From: Clostridiales bacterium
GTDB taxonomy: Bacteria > Bacillota > Clostridia > Oscillospirales > Acutalibacteraceae
DNA length: 64,000 nucleotides
Reading direction: 5' to 3'
Assembly: GCA_019422525.1 (NCBI GenBank)
Contig: JAHZDE010000005.1
Coordinates: 138,502 to 202,501, forward strand
Under the pieces are notes generated by a model. It was not told where the DNA came from. It saw nothing but the letters and a program-made list of their open reading frames with translations, and searched no databases. The position numbers were made by a program, and so were the translations under genes. Shown here one piece after another: positions 51,831 to 58,966 of the stretch (position 1 is the stretch's first letter; the number at the start of each line of letters is the position of its first letter).

Positions 51831-52658
51831 TCAAATTTTCAACGCTTCATCCATACTCCCGGAGCGAAAACCCTGTAAATCCAGCGTCACATATAGGATT
51901 CCCAGCTTTTTCAGCTCCTCTGTGATTTCTTCCGCCTGCTCTATAAACCGTGAAAACTCTCCTTTCGGAATTTCCACTCTCGCCAGATTCCCGTGAATCC
52001 GTACCCGATTAACAGGGAACCCGCTCTGTTTCAGAAGTTTCTCCCCCTCTGCCGCCTGATGGAGCTTTTCCGGCGTAAGCATGTCTCCATAAGGCAAACG
52101 GGTGGCCATGCAGGGGCTGGAAGGTTTGCTGCTTACCCGCAGCCCATATTCCGTCGCCAACCTGCGCACTTCGCTTTTGGTGAGCTCCGCTTCTGTCAGA
52201 GGGCTACGAATTCCCAGTTCTTTCAGTGCCCGCAGGCCCGGCCTGTATTCCGACAAATCGTCAAAATTGGTTCCGTCCGCTGCAGCTTTCAAGCCGTTTT
52301 TCTCAGCAAAATCCAGCAAACTCTGAAACAGCAGCTTCTTGCATCGGTAGCACCGGTCCGGCGGATTTTGTAAAATCGCCGGGTCGGAAAATTCGTCTAC
52401 CCGCACAACTTCCAGCGGTACCCCCATAGCGGCGGCCTGTTGTCTGGCGTCCTCCTCGTCGGCCGGCGGATGCAAACGAGTCATAAATAAAACCGCGCGG
52501 AGGCTCCCCTCCGGGAGTTTTCGCTCCCGTCGAAGAACCTCCGCCGTTTGTAGGAGGACGGCGCTGTCTACACCGCCGGAAAATGCCACACACAGTCCCC
52601 GCTCCAACAAGGAGGACAGGGAATTTTGCAGACATTGTATCTTCTCCTGATATTCCAT
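51831..52658 (-). CDS. larE: Sacrificial sulfur transferase LarE
   Basis: LarE adenylates the LarB product and donates sulfur from its own cysteine. The 275-residue protein is a PP-loop ATPase with AFSGGVDSAVLL (25-36), PPDRCYRCKKLLF (99-111) and the cysteine Cys183 in SSKPSSPCMATR, equivalent to the sacrificial Cys176 of L. plantarum LarE. So it is the single-Cys type rather than the cluster-bearing three-Cys type, judging from this site. It is first in larE-larB-larC. No larA is in the window. Confidence 0.92.
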   Translation of the reverse strand: MEYQEKIQCLQNSLSSLLERGLCVAFSGGVDSAVLLQTAEVLRRERKLPEGSLRAVLFMTRLHPPADEEDARQQAAAMGVPLEVVRVDEFSDPAILQNPPDRCYRCKKLLFQSLLDFAEKNGLKAAADGTNFDDLSEYRPGLRALKELGIRSPLTEAELTKSEVRRLATEYGLRVSSKPSSPCMATRLPYGDMLTPEKLHQAAEGEKLLKQSGFPVNRVRIHGNLARVEIPKGEFSRFIEQAEEITEELKKLGILYVTLDLQGFRSGSMDEALKI

Positions 52659-52661
52659 TTT

Positions 52662-54056
52662 TTAGAACTCCGCGCTGCCTGTAGTACGGGGGAACAGCAA
52701 CACATCGCGAATGTTGGAAATGCCGGTGAGGTACATGACCATACGCTCAAAGCCCAATCCAAAACCGGCATGCTTGGTACCTCCATAGCGGCGCAAATCC
52801 AAATACCACCAGTAGTCCTCTTCCTTCAGGCCCAACTCGTGGAGACGCTGGGTCAGCAAATCCAGACGCTCTTCACGCTGGCTGCCGCCGATAATCTCGC
52901 CGATGCCGGGCACCAGCAAATCCACAGCTGCTACGGTCTTGCCGTCGTCGTTCAGGCGCATATAGAAGGCTTTGATCTCCTTGGGATAGTCGGTAACAAA
53001 CACGGGCTTTTTAAAAATCTGCTCGGTCAGATAGCGCTCGTGCTCGGTCTGCAAATCGCATCCCCATTCCACCTTATATTCAAACTTATCGTTGTTCTTT
53101 TCCAGCAGCTCCACAGCCTCGGTATAGGTTACTCGGGCAAAATCGGAGTTTGCCACATGCTCCAGCCGCTCAATCAGGCCCTTATCCACAAACTGGTTGA
53201 AAAAGGCGATATCCTGCGGGCAGGTCTCCATGACATACTTGATAATATACTGAATCATATCCTTGGCCAAATCCATGTCATCGTTCAAATCGGCAAAGGC
53301 AATCTCCGGCTCAATCATCCAGAACTCTGCAGCATGGCGAGGAGTATAGGATTTTTCCGCACGGAAGGTGGGGCCAAAGGTATAGATTTTTCCGAAAGCC
53401 ATGGCCATGCACTCACCTTCCAGCTGGCCGGAAACCGTCAGAGAGGTGGGCTTGCCGAAAAAGTCCTGGCTAAAATCGATGGAACCGTCCTCGTTGCGGG
53501 GCGGGTTCTCGGGGTCAAGGGTCGTTACCCGAAACATCTCGCCAGCGCCTTCGCAATCGCTGCCGGTAATCAGGGGCGTGTGAACATAGACAAAGCCCCG
53601 CTCGTTAAAGAACTTGTGGATGGCAAATGCCGCTGCAGAACGAACTCGGAAGGCTGCGCTGAACAGGTTGGTGCGGGCGCGCAGATGGGCGATAGTGCGC
53701 AGGTAATCCACCGTATGGCGCTTTTTCTGCAGGGGATAATCCGGGGTGGAAGGGCCTTCCACTGTGATTTCGGAAGCATGAATTTCAAAAGGCTGCTTGG
53801 CCTCGGGGGTCAGAAGCAGCTGGCCGGTAACACACAGTGCGGCGCCAACATTCTGCTTCGCGATCTCCTTGAAATTATTGATTTTATCCGCTTCGAAAAC
53901 AATCTGTACTCCCTTGAAGCTGCTGCCATCATTCAAATCAATGAATCCCAGGTTCTTGGAATCGCGGATGGTTCTGGCCCAGCCGCAAACAGTGATGGTC
54001 TTTCCGCTGTAGGCCGCCGCGTCATGATGCAGGGCGGCAATTTCTGTGCGTTCCAT
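52662..54056 (-). CDS. asnS: Asparagine-tRNA ligase
   Basis: AsnS charges tRNA-Asn with asparagine. The 464-residue class IIb synthetase has an N-terminal OB-fold anticodon domain (VCGWARTIRDSKNLGFIDLN) and the catalytic domain with motif 2 (FGPTFRAEKSYTPRHAAEFW, with MIEPE) and motif 3 (GFGLGFERMVMYLTG, ending NIRDVLLFPR). Length is standard. It stands at the head of the larEBC genes with a 3-nt gap to larE, so they may share its transcript. Confidence 0.97.
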   Translation of the reverse strand: MERTEIAALHHDAAAYSGKTITVCGWARTIRDSKNLGFIDLNDGSSFKGVQIVFEADKINNFKEIAKQNVGAALCVTGQLLLTPEAKQPFEIHASEITVEGPSTPDYPLQKKRHTVDYLRTIAHLRARTNLFSAAFRVRSAAAFAIHKFFNERGFVYVHTPLITGSDCEGAGEMFRVTTLDPENPPRNEDGSIDFSQDFFGKPTSLTVSGQLEGECMAMAFGKIYTFGPTFRAEKSYTPRHAAEFWMIEPEIAFADLNDDMDLAKDMIQYIIKYVMETCPQDIAFFNQFVDKGLIERLEHVANSDFARVTYTEAVELLEKNNDKFEYKVEWGCDLQTEHERYLTEQIFKKPVFVTDYPKEIKAFYMRLNDDGKTVAAVDLLVPGIGEIIGGSQREERLDLLTQRLHELGLKEEDYWWYLDLRRYGGTKHAGFGLGFERMVMYLTGISNIRDVLLFPRTTGSAEF

Positions 54057-54130
54057 TATGCTGATTCACTCCTAAAAACATAATTTCTCTGTGCTAAGTA
54101 GCACGCAGCCGAATACGAACTGCTTTTACT

Positions 54131-54159
54131 ATATTAGCGCAACTGCACCTTTCTTGCAA
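54131..54159 (-). promoter_or_regulatory. Promoter of asnS
   Basis: Minus strand TTGCAA (54154-54159), 17-nt spacer, TAATAT (54131-54136), 75 nt upstream of the asnS ATG. No T-box leader is visible. Confidence 0.5.
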
Positions 54160-54194
54160 GTTTTTTCTTTTTTCCGGGGAAAATCCTGCCTCAA

Positions 54195-54223
54195 TTGCAA
54201 TCTTTCGCCTTCTATGGTAGAAT
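54195..54223 (+). promoter_or_regulatory. Promoter of the zinc-ribbon membrane-protein gene
   Basis: TTGCAA (54195-54200), 17-nt spacer, TAGAAT (54218-54223). It is divergent from the asnS promoter and leaves a 145-nt leader. Confidence 0.6.
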
Positions 54224-54374
54224 GAATCTATGACCTTTGTGTGATTGGGAAAACTGTAAAAAACATTCGAAACAGAATTGCACTTTCCTGGAAAACAAGG
54301 TACAATACAGAAAAACCTGTTTTGTTTTCTTAAAATCCTGTCCCATTTTAAACAATTGCGGAGGAGCTATTATT

Positions 54375-55445
54375 ATGTTGGATTATACCGGGATTAAATG
54401 CCCCGTTTGTGAAAAACCCTTCCAGCCGGGGGACGATATTGTTGTGTGTCCCGTATGCGGCGCTCCCTATCATCGGGAATGTTATGAGAAAGAAGGAAAA
54501 TGTATTTTTGACGACCTGCATGAGCAGGGGAAAAACTGGGAAGCACCGGCTGCTCCGAAAATGCCGGATACCAGTGCGGAGATTAAAGACCAGGAGTGCC
54601 CCAACTGTGGAAAACTAAACGCCCACAGCGCCCTATTCTGTGACCAGTGCGGCGCCTCTCTTTCCGGCCGCCCGACAGAACATCAAAACCAAAATGCTAA
54701 TCCAGCTTCCCAAAACCGCCAGAATCCCTATAACGGCAATTCTTCTCCCTTCCCGGGAGGTTCTCCGTTTCCCGGGGGCGGTATGGGCGGCGCTCCTATG
54801 CCGTTCGCTCTGGACCCTATGGGCGGCGTTGGGCCTGACGAGCTCATTGACGATGTTCCGGCTCGTGAGGTTGCAAAGCTGGTACAGACCAATACTGCTT
54901 ATTATCTGCCTGTTTTCCGCAACTTGAAAACCTTTCGGAAAAACCGTTTTAATTTCTGCGCATTCCTGTTTTCCGGCGGCTGGATGCTCTATCGGAAGCA
55001 GTACAAGGCCGGTTCTATTGTTACGGCCCTGATGTTTCTTTTGTATCTTACCTATACTTACGTCAGCACAGTCTGGACGAATCCCATGATTCAGCAGCTT
55101 TTTGTCCAGGTAGGCGCCGACCCCAACGCAGCCTCGATTTCCAACCAGCAGGCCATGGCTATTTTTGACCTTTTGGCGCAAAATCCCCAGCAACTGCTTA
55201 TTTTCTGCGCTCCTGTTGCCATTTTGGCGGTTATGCTGATTGTGATGATTGTCGTTGGATTCCGGGGAAATCGCATGTATATGAAGCATTGCCTGAAAAC
55301 CATTCACAGCATACAGTCTGAGGGCTTGCCCACCGCAGACTATAATGTGCAGCTGCAAACCCGCGGAAATGTGAATGTGCCTCTTTCCATTTGTATTCTG
55401 GTGTGCTATTTTATTGTTACCTGGCTTCCCAGGCTGTTTCTTTGA
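54375..55445 (+). CDS. Zinc-ribbon and DUF2628-like membrane protein
   Basis: This 356-residue protein starts at an ATG with GCGGAGGAG upstream. Residues about 8-47 form a prokaryotic RING-type zinc module (CPVCEKPF, CPVCGAPYHRECYEKEG). A zinc ribbon follows at about 75-100 (CPNCGKLN, CDQCGASL), then a Pro/Gly/Asn-rich linker. The C-terminal 150 residues contain a FRKNRFNFCAFLFSGGWMLYR segment (here split across the linker end), typical of DUF2628, and three membrane helices. The family is common in Oscillospiraceae; the function is unknown. It might sense or organise at the membrane. Confidence 0.8.
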   Translation: MLDYTGIKCPVCEKPFQPGDDIVVCPVCGAPYHRECYEKEGKCIFDDLHEQGKNWEAPAAPKMPDTSAEIKDQECPNCGKLNAHSALFCDQCGASLSGRPTEHQNQNANPASQNRQNPYNGNSSPFPGGSPFPGGGMGGAPMPFALDPMGGVGPDELIDDVPAREVAKLVQTNTAYYLPVFRNLKTFRKNRFNFCAFLFSGGWMLYRKQYKAGSIVTALMFLLYLTYTYVSTVWTNPMIQQLFVQVGADPNAASISNQQAMAIFDLLAQNPQQLLIFCAPVAILAVMLIVMIVVGFRGNRMYMKHCLKTIHSIQSEGLPTADYNVQLQTRGNVNVPLSICILVCYFIVTWLPRLFL

Positions 55446-55570
55446 CTAAGAGGATATGGTCCTGCTAACACTATACACAGGTCTGCCGTTCAGCCCGGCA
55501 GAGTTCCCTGTCCGCCGGCTGTTTTGTAGAAGAGTCTCATTTTTGTAAAATCGAACTTGGAGGTTATGTT

Positions 55571-56446
55571 ATGCAGAAGGTTCGTAAAGCGGTTATCCCC
55601 GCTGCCGGGCTTGGCACCCGGGTGCTTCCCGCCACGAAATCCATGCCGAAAGAAATGCTCCCCATTGTGGACAAACCTGCGATTCAGTATATTGTGGAGG
55701 AAGCCGTCCGTTCCGGCATTACCGATATTCTGATTATCACCAATCGGGGCAAGGGACTGATCGAGGATCATTTTGACCGGGTTCCTGAGCTGGAAGCCCG
55801 CTTGAGCGGAAGCCCCGAAAAAGAGGCTATGCTGAAAGAAGTGATCGATATTGCCCATCTGGCCAATATCTATTTTGTCCGCCAGAAGGAAACCCGAGGA
55901 CTGGGGCATGCCGTCAATTGTGCACGGTCTTTTGTCAACGGTGAACCCTTTGCGGTGCTGTATGGCGATGATGTTATTATCGGAGAAGACCCGGCCTGCG
56001 GCCAGCTGATTCGCGCCTATGAGGAATTCGGGAAAGGTGTGTTGGGCGTAAAAGAGGTTTCTGCCGAAGCCATCACCAAATACAGTTCCCTGAAAGTGGA
56101 GCCTATCCGGGACAACCTGTACACCTGTACCGATATGATTGAAAAGCCCACTCCGGACAAAATTCTCTCCCTGTTCTCTATTCTGGGCCGGTGCGTCCTG
56201 CCCCCAGAAATCTTTGATATTCTGGACAACACCCCTCCCGGAGCCGGCGGTGAAATCCAGCTGACCGACGCCATGTGTACCCTCGCCCGCCAGCAGGGAA
56301 TGGTGGCTGTGGACTTTACCGGCAACCGCTATGATATGGGCAATAAGCTGGGAATTATGCAGGCCAGTGTGGAAGTTGCCCTGAATCATCCGCAAATTGG
56401 TGCGGATTTTCGGGCATATCTGAAAGAAATCGCCAAAACTCTGTAA
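55571..56446 (+). CDS. galU: UTP-glucose-1-phosphate uridylyltransferase
   Basis: GalU makes UDP-glucose for cell-envelope glycans. The 291-residue protein has KAVIPAAGLGTRVLPATKSM with MPKEMLPIVDKP following, VRQKETRGLGHAVNCAR, VLYGDDVIIGE, and EIQLTDAMCTLA. The family length is typical. The ATG at 55571 follows TTGGAGGTT. It is separated from the ribosomal genes by a new promoter at 56463. Confidence 0.96.
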   Translation: MQKVRKAVIPAAGLGTRVLPATKSMPKEMLPIVDKPAIQYIVEEAVRSGITDILIITNRGKGLIEDHFDRVPELEARLSGSPEKEAMLKEVIDIAHLANIYFVRQKETRGLGHAVNCARSFVNGEPFAVLYGDDVIIGEDPACGQLIRAYEEFGKGVLGVKEVSAEAITKYSSLKVEPIRDNLYTCTDMIEKPTPDKILSLFSILGRCVLPPEIFDILDNTPPGAGGEIQLTDAMCTLARQQGMVAVDFTGNRYDMGNKLGIMQASVEVALNHPQIGADFRAYLKEIAKTL

Positions 56447-56462
56447 AAATTGAAAGAAGTGC

Positions 56463-56491
56463 TTGACCGGCAGTCGGCAGACTGGTATAAT
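56463..56491 (+). promoter_or_regulatory. Promoter of rpsF-ssb-rpsR
   Basis: TTGACC (56463-56468), 17-nt spacer, perfect TATAAT (56486-56491), 14 nt after the galU stop. Confidence 0.85.
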
Positions 56492-56500
56492 TAGTCTGTT

Positions 56501-56551
56501 GACTGCCGATTTTGGCAGTCTCTTATCCTTGCCCCGGATTCAAAATGGGGC
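56501..56551 (+). promoter_or_regulatory. rpsF leader: rpsF leader RNA with two hairpins
   Basis: The leader has GACTGCC/GGCAGTC (56501-56520, 6-nt loop starting GA) and GCCCC/GGGGC (56531-56551, loop beginning GGATT). Many bacteria regulate this operon by binding of S6:S18 to a CCG-containing leader hairpin. CCG occurs in both hairpins here, so autoregulation is plausible but not proven. Confidence 0.45.
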
Positions 56552-56578
56552 CTTATGTCCAAAAGGAGGTGCAACAAC

Positions 56579-56932
56579 ATGACAGAGATTATCAATTCCT
56601 ACGAGACCGTTTTCATCCTCTCCACTAAGCTGGGTGAGGAAGGCGCTGCTGCTGTTGTCGAAAAGTTCAAGAAGCTCATCGATAAGCACGGAACTGTGGA
56701 AAGCGTGGACGATTGGGGCAAGCGCCGTCTGGCCTACCCGATTCAGAAGCAGACCGAGGGCTACTACACCCTGATCAACTTCAAGAGCGCTCCCGCTTTC
56801 ACTGCTGAACTGGACCGCGTCTTTAAGATTACGGACGGCGTTCTTCGTTCTCTCATCGTCAAGAAGGAAGTCAAGAACGTAAAGCCCGCTGCTGCTCAGC
56901 CGGCTGAAGAAAAGTCCGCTGACGCTGAATAA
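56579..56932 (+). CDS. rpsF: 30S ribosomal protein S6
   Basis: S6 binds S18 and the central domain of 16S rRNA. The 117-residue protein has YETVFILSTKLGE at the N terminus, VDDWGKRRLAYPIQKQTEGYY and a late VKKEVK stretch, then an Ala/Glu-rich tail. The ATG at 56579 follows AAAAGGAGGT; an in-frame codon upstream overlaps that site. First gene of the rpsF-ssb-rpsR unit. Confidence 0.97.
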   Translation: MTEIINSYETVFILSTKLGEEGAAAVVEKFKKLIDKHGTVESVDDWGKRRLAYPIQKQTEGYYTLINFKSAPAFTAELDRVFKITDGVLRSLIVKKEVKNVKPAAAQPAEEKSADAE

Positions 56933-56951
56933 GCGAAAGGGAGTGTAAGGC

Positions 56952-57440
56952 ATGCTGAATGTTGCTGTTTTAATGGGACGGCTGGTAGCCGATCCGGAAT
57001 TACGCCATACCCCCAACGGCATCGCCGTTACAACTTTTACCATTGCAGTCGACCGCGGTTATGCCAAGGCAGGGACCGAGCGCCAGGCTGATTTTATCGA
57101 TATCGTAGCTTGGAGAGCAACAGCAGAATTCGTCTGCAAGTACTTCCGCAAGGGCCAGATGATTGCAGTGGAAGGCTCCATTCAAACCCGCAGCTATACC
57201 GACCGCGAGGGCGTAAAACGCAAGGCTTTTGAAATTCAGGCTAACAACGTGAGTTTCACCGAATCCAAGCGCAGCTCCGAGGGAAGCAGTTATGGCGGCG
57301 GCGATAATGGCGGCAACTATGGCGGCAGCTACAATACCAACAGCTACTCCAAACCGGCAGCTGAACCGGCACCCGCTTATACCAGCGGTGATACCGGCGA
57401 TTTTGAAGAAATCCCCATGGATGACGATTTGCCCTTCTGA
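56952..57440 (+). CDS. ssb: Single-stranded DNA-binding protein
   Basis: SSB coats single-stranded DNA in replication and repair. The 162-residue protein has an OB-fold (NVAVLMGRLVADPELRHTPN, FTIAVDRGY, DFIDIVAWRATAEFV), a Gly/Asn/Tyr-rich linker from about residue 112, and the acidic C-terminal tip MDDDLPF that docks partner proteins. The position between rpsF and rpsR is the classical Firmicute order. Confidence 0.97.
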   Translation: MLNVAVLMGRLVADPELRHTPNGIAVTTFTIAVDRGYAKAGTERQADFIDIVAWRATAEFVCKYFRKGQMIAVEGSIQTRSYTDREGVKRKAFEIQANNVSFTESKRSSEGSSYGGGDNGGNYGGSYNTNSYSKPAAEPAPAYTSGDTGDFEEIPMDDDLPF

Positions 57441-57512
57441 GCAAGCGCCGGGGAGTTTTTCCAAAGTATTTGATTCTTGATTTTTATTTTTGATGAAAAG
57501 GAGGCTTTTTCC

Positions 57513-57764
57513 ATGGCTGATAGACCCGAGAGAGATAACCGCCGTGGTGGACGCAAGGGCCGCAGAAAGGTTTGCAGCTTCTGCGTTGACAAGGTGGAAA
57601 CCATTGATTATAAGGATGTTGCCAGACTGCGCCGCTTCATTTCCGAGCGCGCAAAGATTCTGCCCCGCCGTGTGACCGGCACCTGTGCCCGTCATCAGCG
57701 CGATTTGACGGTTGCTATTAAGCGTGCCCGTCATCTGGCTCTTCTGCCCTTCAGCAGCGACTGA
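57513..57764 (+). CDS. rpsR: 30S ribosomal protein S18, zinc-binding form
   Basis: S18 pairs with S6 on the platform of the small subunit. The 83-residue protein has KVCSFCVDKVETIDYKDVA, then RRFISERAKILPRRVTGTCA and RHQRDLTVAIKRARHLALLP. The CxxC near residue 20 and the CxxH (TCARH) give the four ligands of the C+ zinc-binding form, in contrast to C- paralogues made under zinc limitation. The ATG at 57513 has AAAGGAGG; the frame is open only a little further upstream. Confidence 0.97.
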   Translation: MADRPERDNRRGGRKGRRKVCSFCVDKVETIDYKDVARLRRFISERAKILPRRVTGTCARHQRDLTVAIKRARHLALLPFSSD

Positions 57765-57795
57765 TTCAGTCTGCTGAGGACTCTATATGGTATCG

Positions 57796-57832
57796 AAAGC
57801 GGACGATTGATTTCGTCCGCTTTTTTGTTTTG
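57796..57832 (+). terminator. Terminator after rpsR
   Basis: AAGCGGACGA/TCGTCCGCTT stem with a 6-7-nt loop followed by TTTTTT, 32 nt past the rpsR stop. Confidence 0.92.
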
Positions 57833-57855
57833 TAAGTTTTGAGGAGGTTTTTTCA

Positions 57856-58650
57856 ATGATTATAGACATGCATGTCCACGCATTTCCCGACAAGATTGCA
57901 GCGAAGGCACTGCCGAAACTGGCCACGACTTGCGGATGCCCTTATGAAACAGACGGAACGCTTGCTGGCACAAAAGCCAAAATGAAAGAATGGGGCGTGG
58001 ATGCTTTTGCCCTAATGCACATTGCCACTACCCCCACCCAACACACCTCTGTGAATAACTGGGCAGCTTCTATTCAGGAAGGAAATGTTTTTTGCTTTGG
58101 AAGCGTTCATCCCCATGCGGAAAATCCGGTAGAAGAAATTCGCCGAATTCATTCTTTAGGTCTGAAAGGGGTCAAATTTCACCCGGACTATCAGGACTTT
58201 ATGGTGGATGACCCTGCTGTGTTCCCCCTGTATGAAGAAGCGGCCGCCCTTCATTTGCCCGTTACATTCCATACAGGCCGTGACCCCCTTTCCCCCGACC
58301 TGATTCATGCACCTTCAGAAAAAATGGCAAAACTCGCAGACCTCTTCCCTTCCCTAACTATCATAGCAGCTCATATGGGCGGCATGAGCACACCGGAGGA
58401 AGCGGAAACCTTCTTGCTCGGCAAAAAAAACGTTTATCTGGACACGGCATTTATCTCCCATTTTCTTACGCCTGAACAGGCTGCCCGGATGATGCGCCGC
58501 CATGGTCTGGACAAAATCCTGTTTGCCAGCGACAGCCCCTGGAGCCGTTCCTGTGATGAGCTTGCTTTCCTGGAAAAATGCGGATTTTCCAGCAGTGAAC
58601 TGGACTTGATTTTGGGAAAAAATGCTGCCAATCTTTTGAATCTTGCCTAA
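57856..58650 (+). CDS. Metal-dependent amidohydrolase
   Basis: This 264-residue protein is a TIM-barrel hydrolase of the amidohydrolase-2 type. Metal-site motifs are IIDMHVHAFPD at the N terminus, GVKFHPDYQDFM, PVTFHTG, IIAAHMGG and LFASDSPW. Family members act as hydrolases or decarboxylases; the substrate is not predictable. The ATG at 57856 follows GAGGAGG, only 24 nt past the rpsR terminator; no separate promoter is obvious, so partial read-through may drive it. Confidence 0.85.
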   Translation: MIIDMHVHAFPDKIAAKALPKLATTCGCPYETDGTLAGTKAKMKEWGVDAFALMHIATTPTQHTSVNNWAASIQEGNVFCFGSVHPHAENPVEEIRRIHSLGLKGVKFHPDYQDFMVDDPAVFPLYEEAAALHLPVTFHTGRDPLSPDLIHAPSEKMAKLADLFPSLTIIAAHMGGMSTPEEAETFLLGKKNVYLDTAFISHFLTPEQAARMMRRHGLDKILFASDSPWSRSCDELAFLEKCGFSSSELDLILGKNAANLLNLA

Positions 58651-58727
58651 ATCCCTTGCAATCACCGGAAATTCAGGGTACAATGAGAGTATTAACCTGC
58701 TGCTTGGGGAAAGGAGGCTTGTTGTTC

Positions 58728-58880
58728 ATGAAAAAAAGTACGGCATTTTTATTGGCTGCCCTTACGATGGCTTTGGGCGTGATTATTGGGCTTTTCTGCG
58801 TGCCTGGAGGCAGCCGTTCTAAAGAAAGCCGGTATTTTGACGATGACGACGAAGAAATCGAGGACTTGTACGGCTGTTAA
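58728..58880 (+). CDS. Small single-pass membrane protein
   Basis: This 50-residue protein begins MKKSTAFLLAALTMALGVII, a single N-terminal hydrophobic anchor, then GLFCVPGGSRSKESRYFDDD and an acidic tail with EEIEDLYGC at the very end. The AAAGGAGG site and good start context support real expression. It lies 77 nt after the amidohydrolase gene and before a bidirectional terminator. Function unknown. Confidence 0.65.
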   Translation: MKKSTAFLLAALTMALGVIIGLFCVPGGSRSKESRYFDDDDEEIEDLYGC

Positions 58881-58895
58881 CATGATTAACAAGTA

Positions 58896-58932
58896 AAAAA
58901 GGCGACGCTGGTGTCATCAGCGTCGCCTTTTT
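58896..58932. terminator. Bidirectional terminator
   Basis: Perfect AAAAAGGCGACGCTG/CAGCGTCGCCTTTTT stem around a 7-nt loop, ending the small membrane-protein gene and the converging pseudokinase gene. Confidence 0.93.
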
Positions 58933-58966
58933 GATTGCATACCAAAAAGTAGAAACATCAATATTA

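Noticed and set aside
52626..54083. A 485-codon plus-strand frame opposite asnS
   Set aside because: Antisense shadow; the asnS frame has all class II synthetase motifs.
54057..54130. Possible T-box leader before asnS
   Set aside because: No specifier loop, antiterminator or terminator could be found in the short leader.
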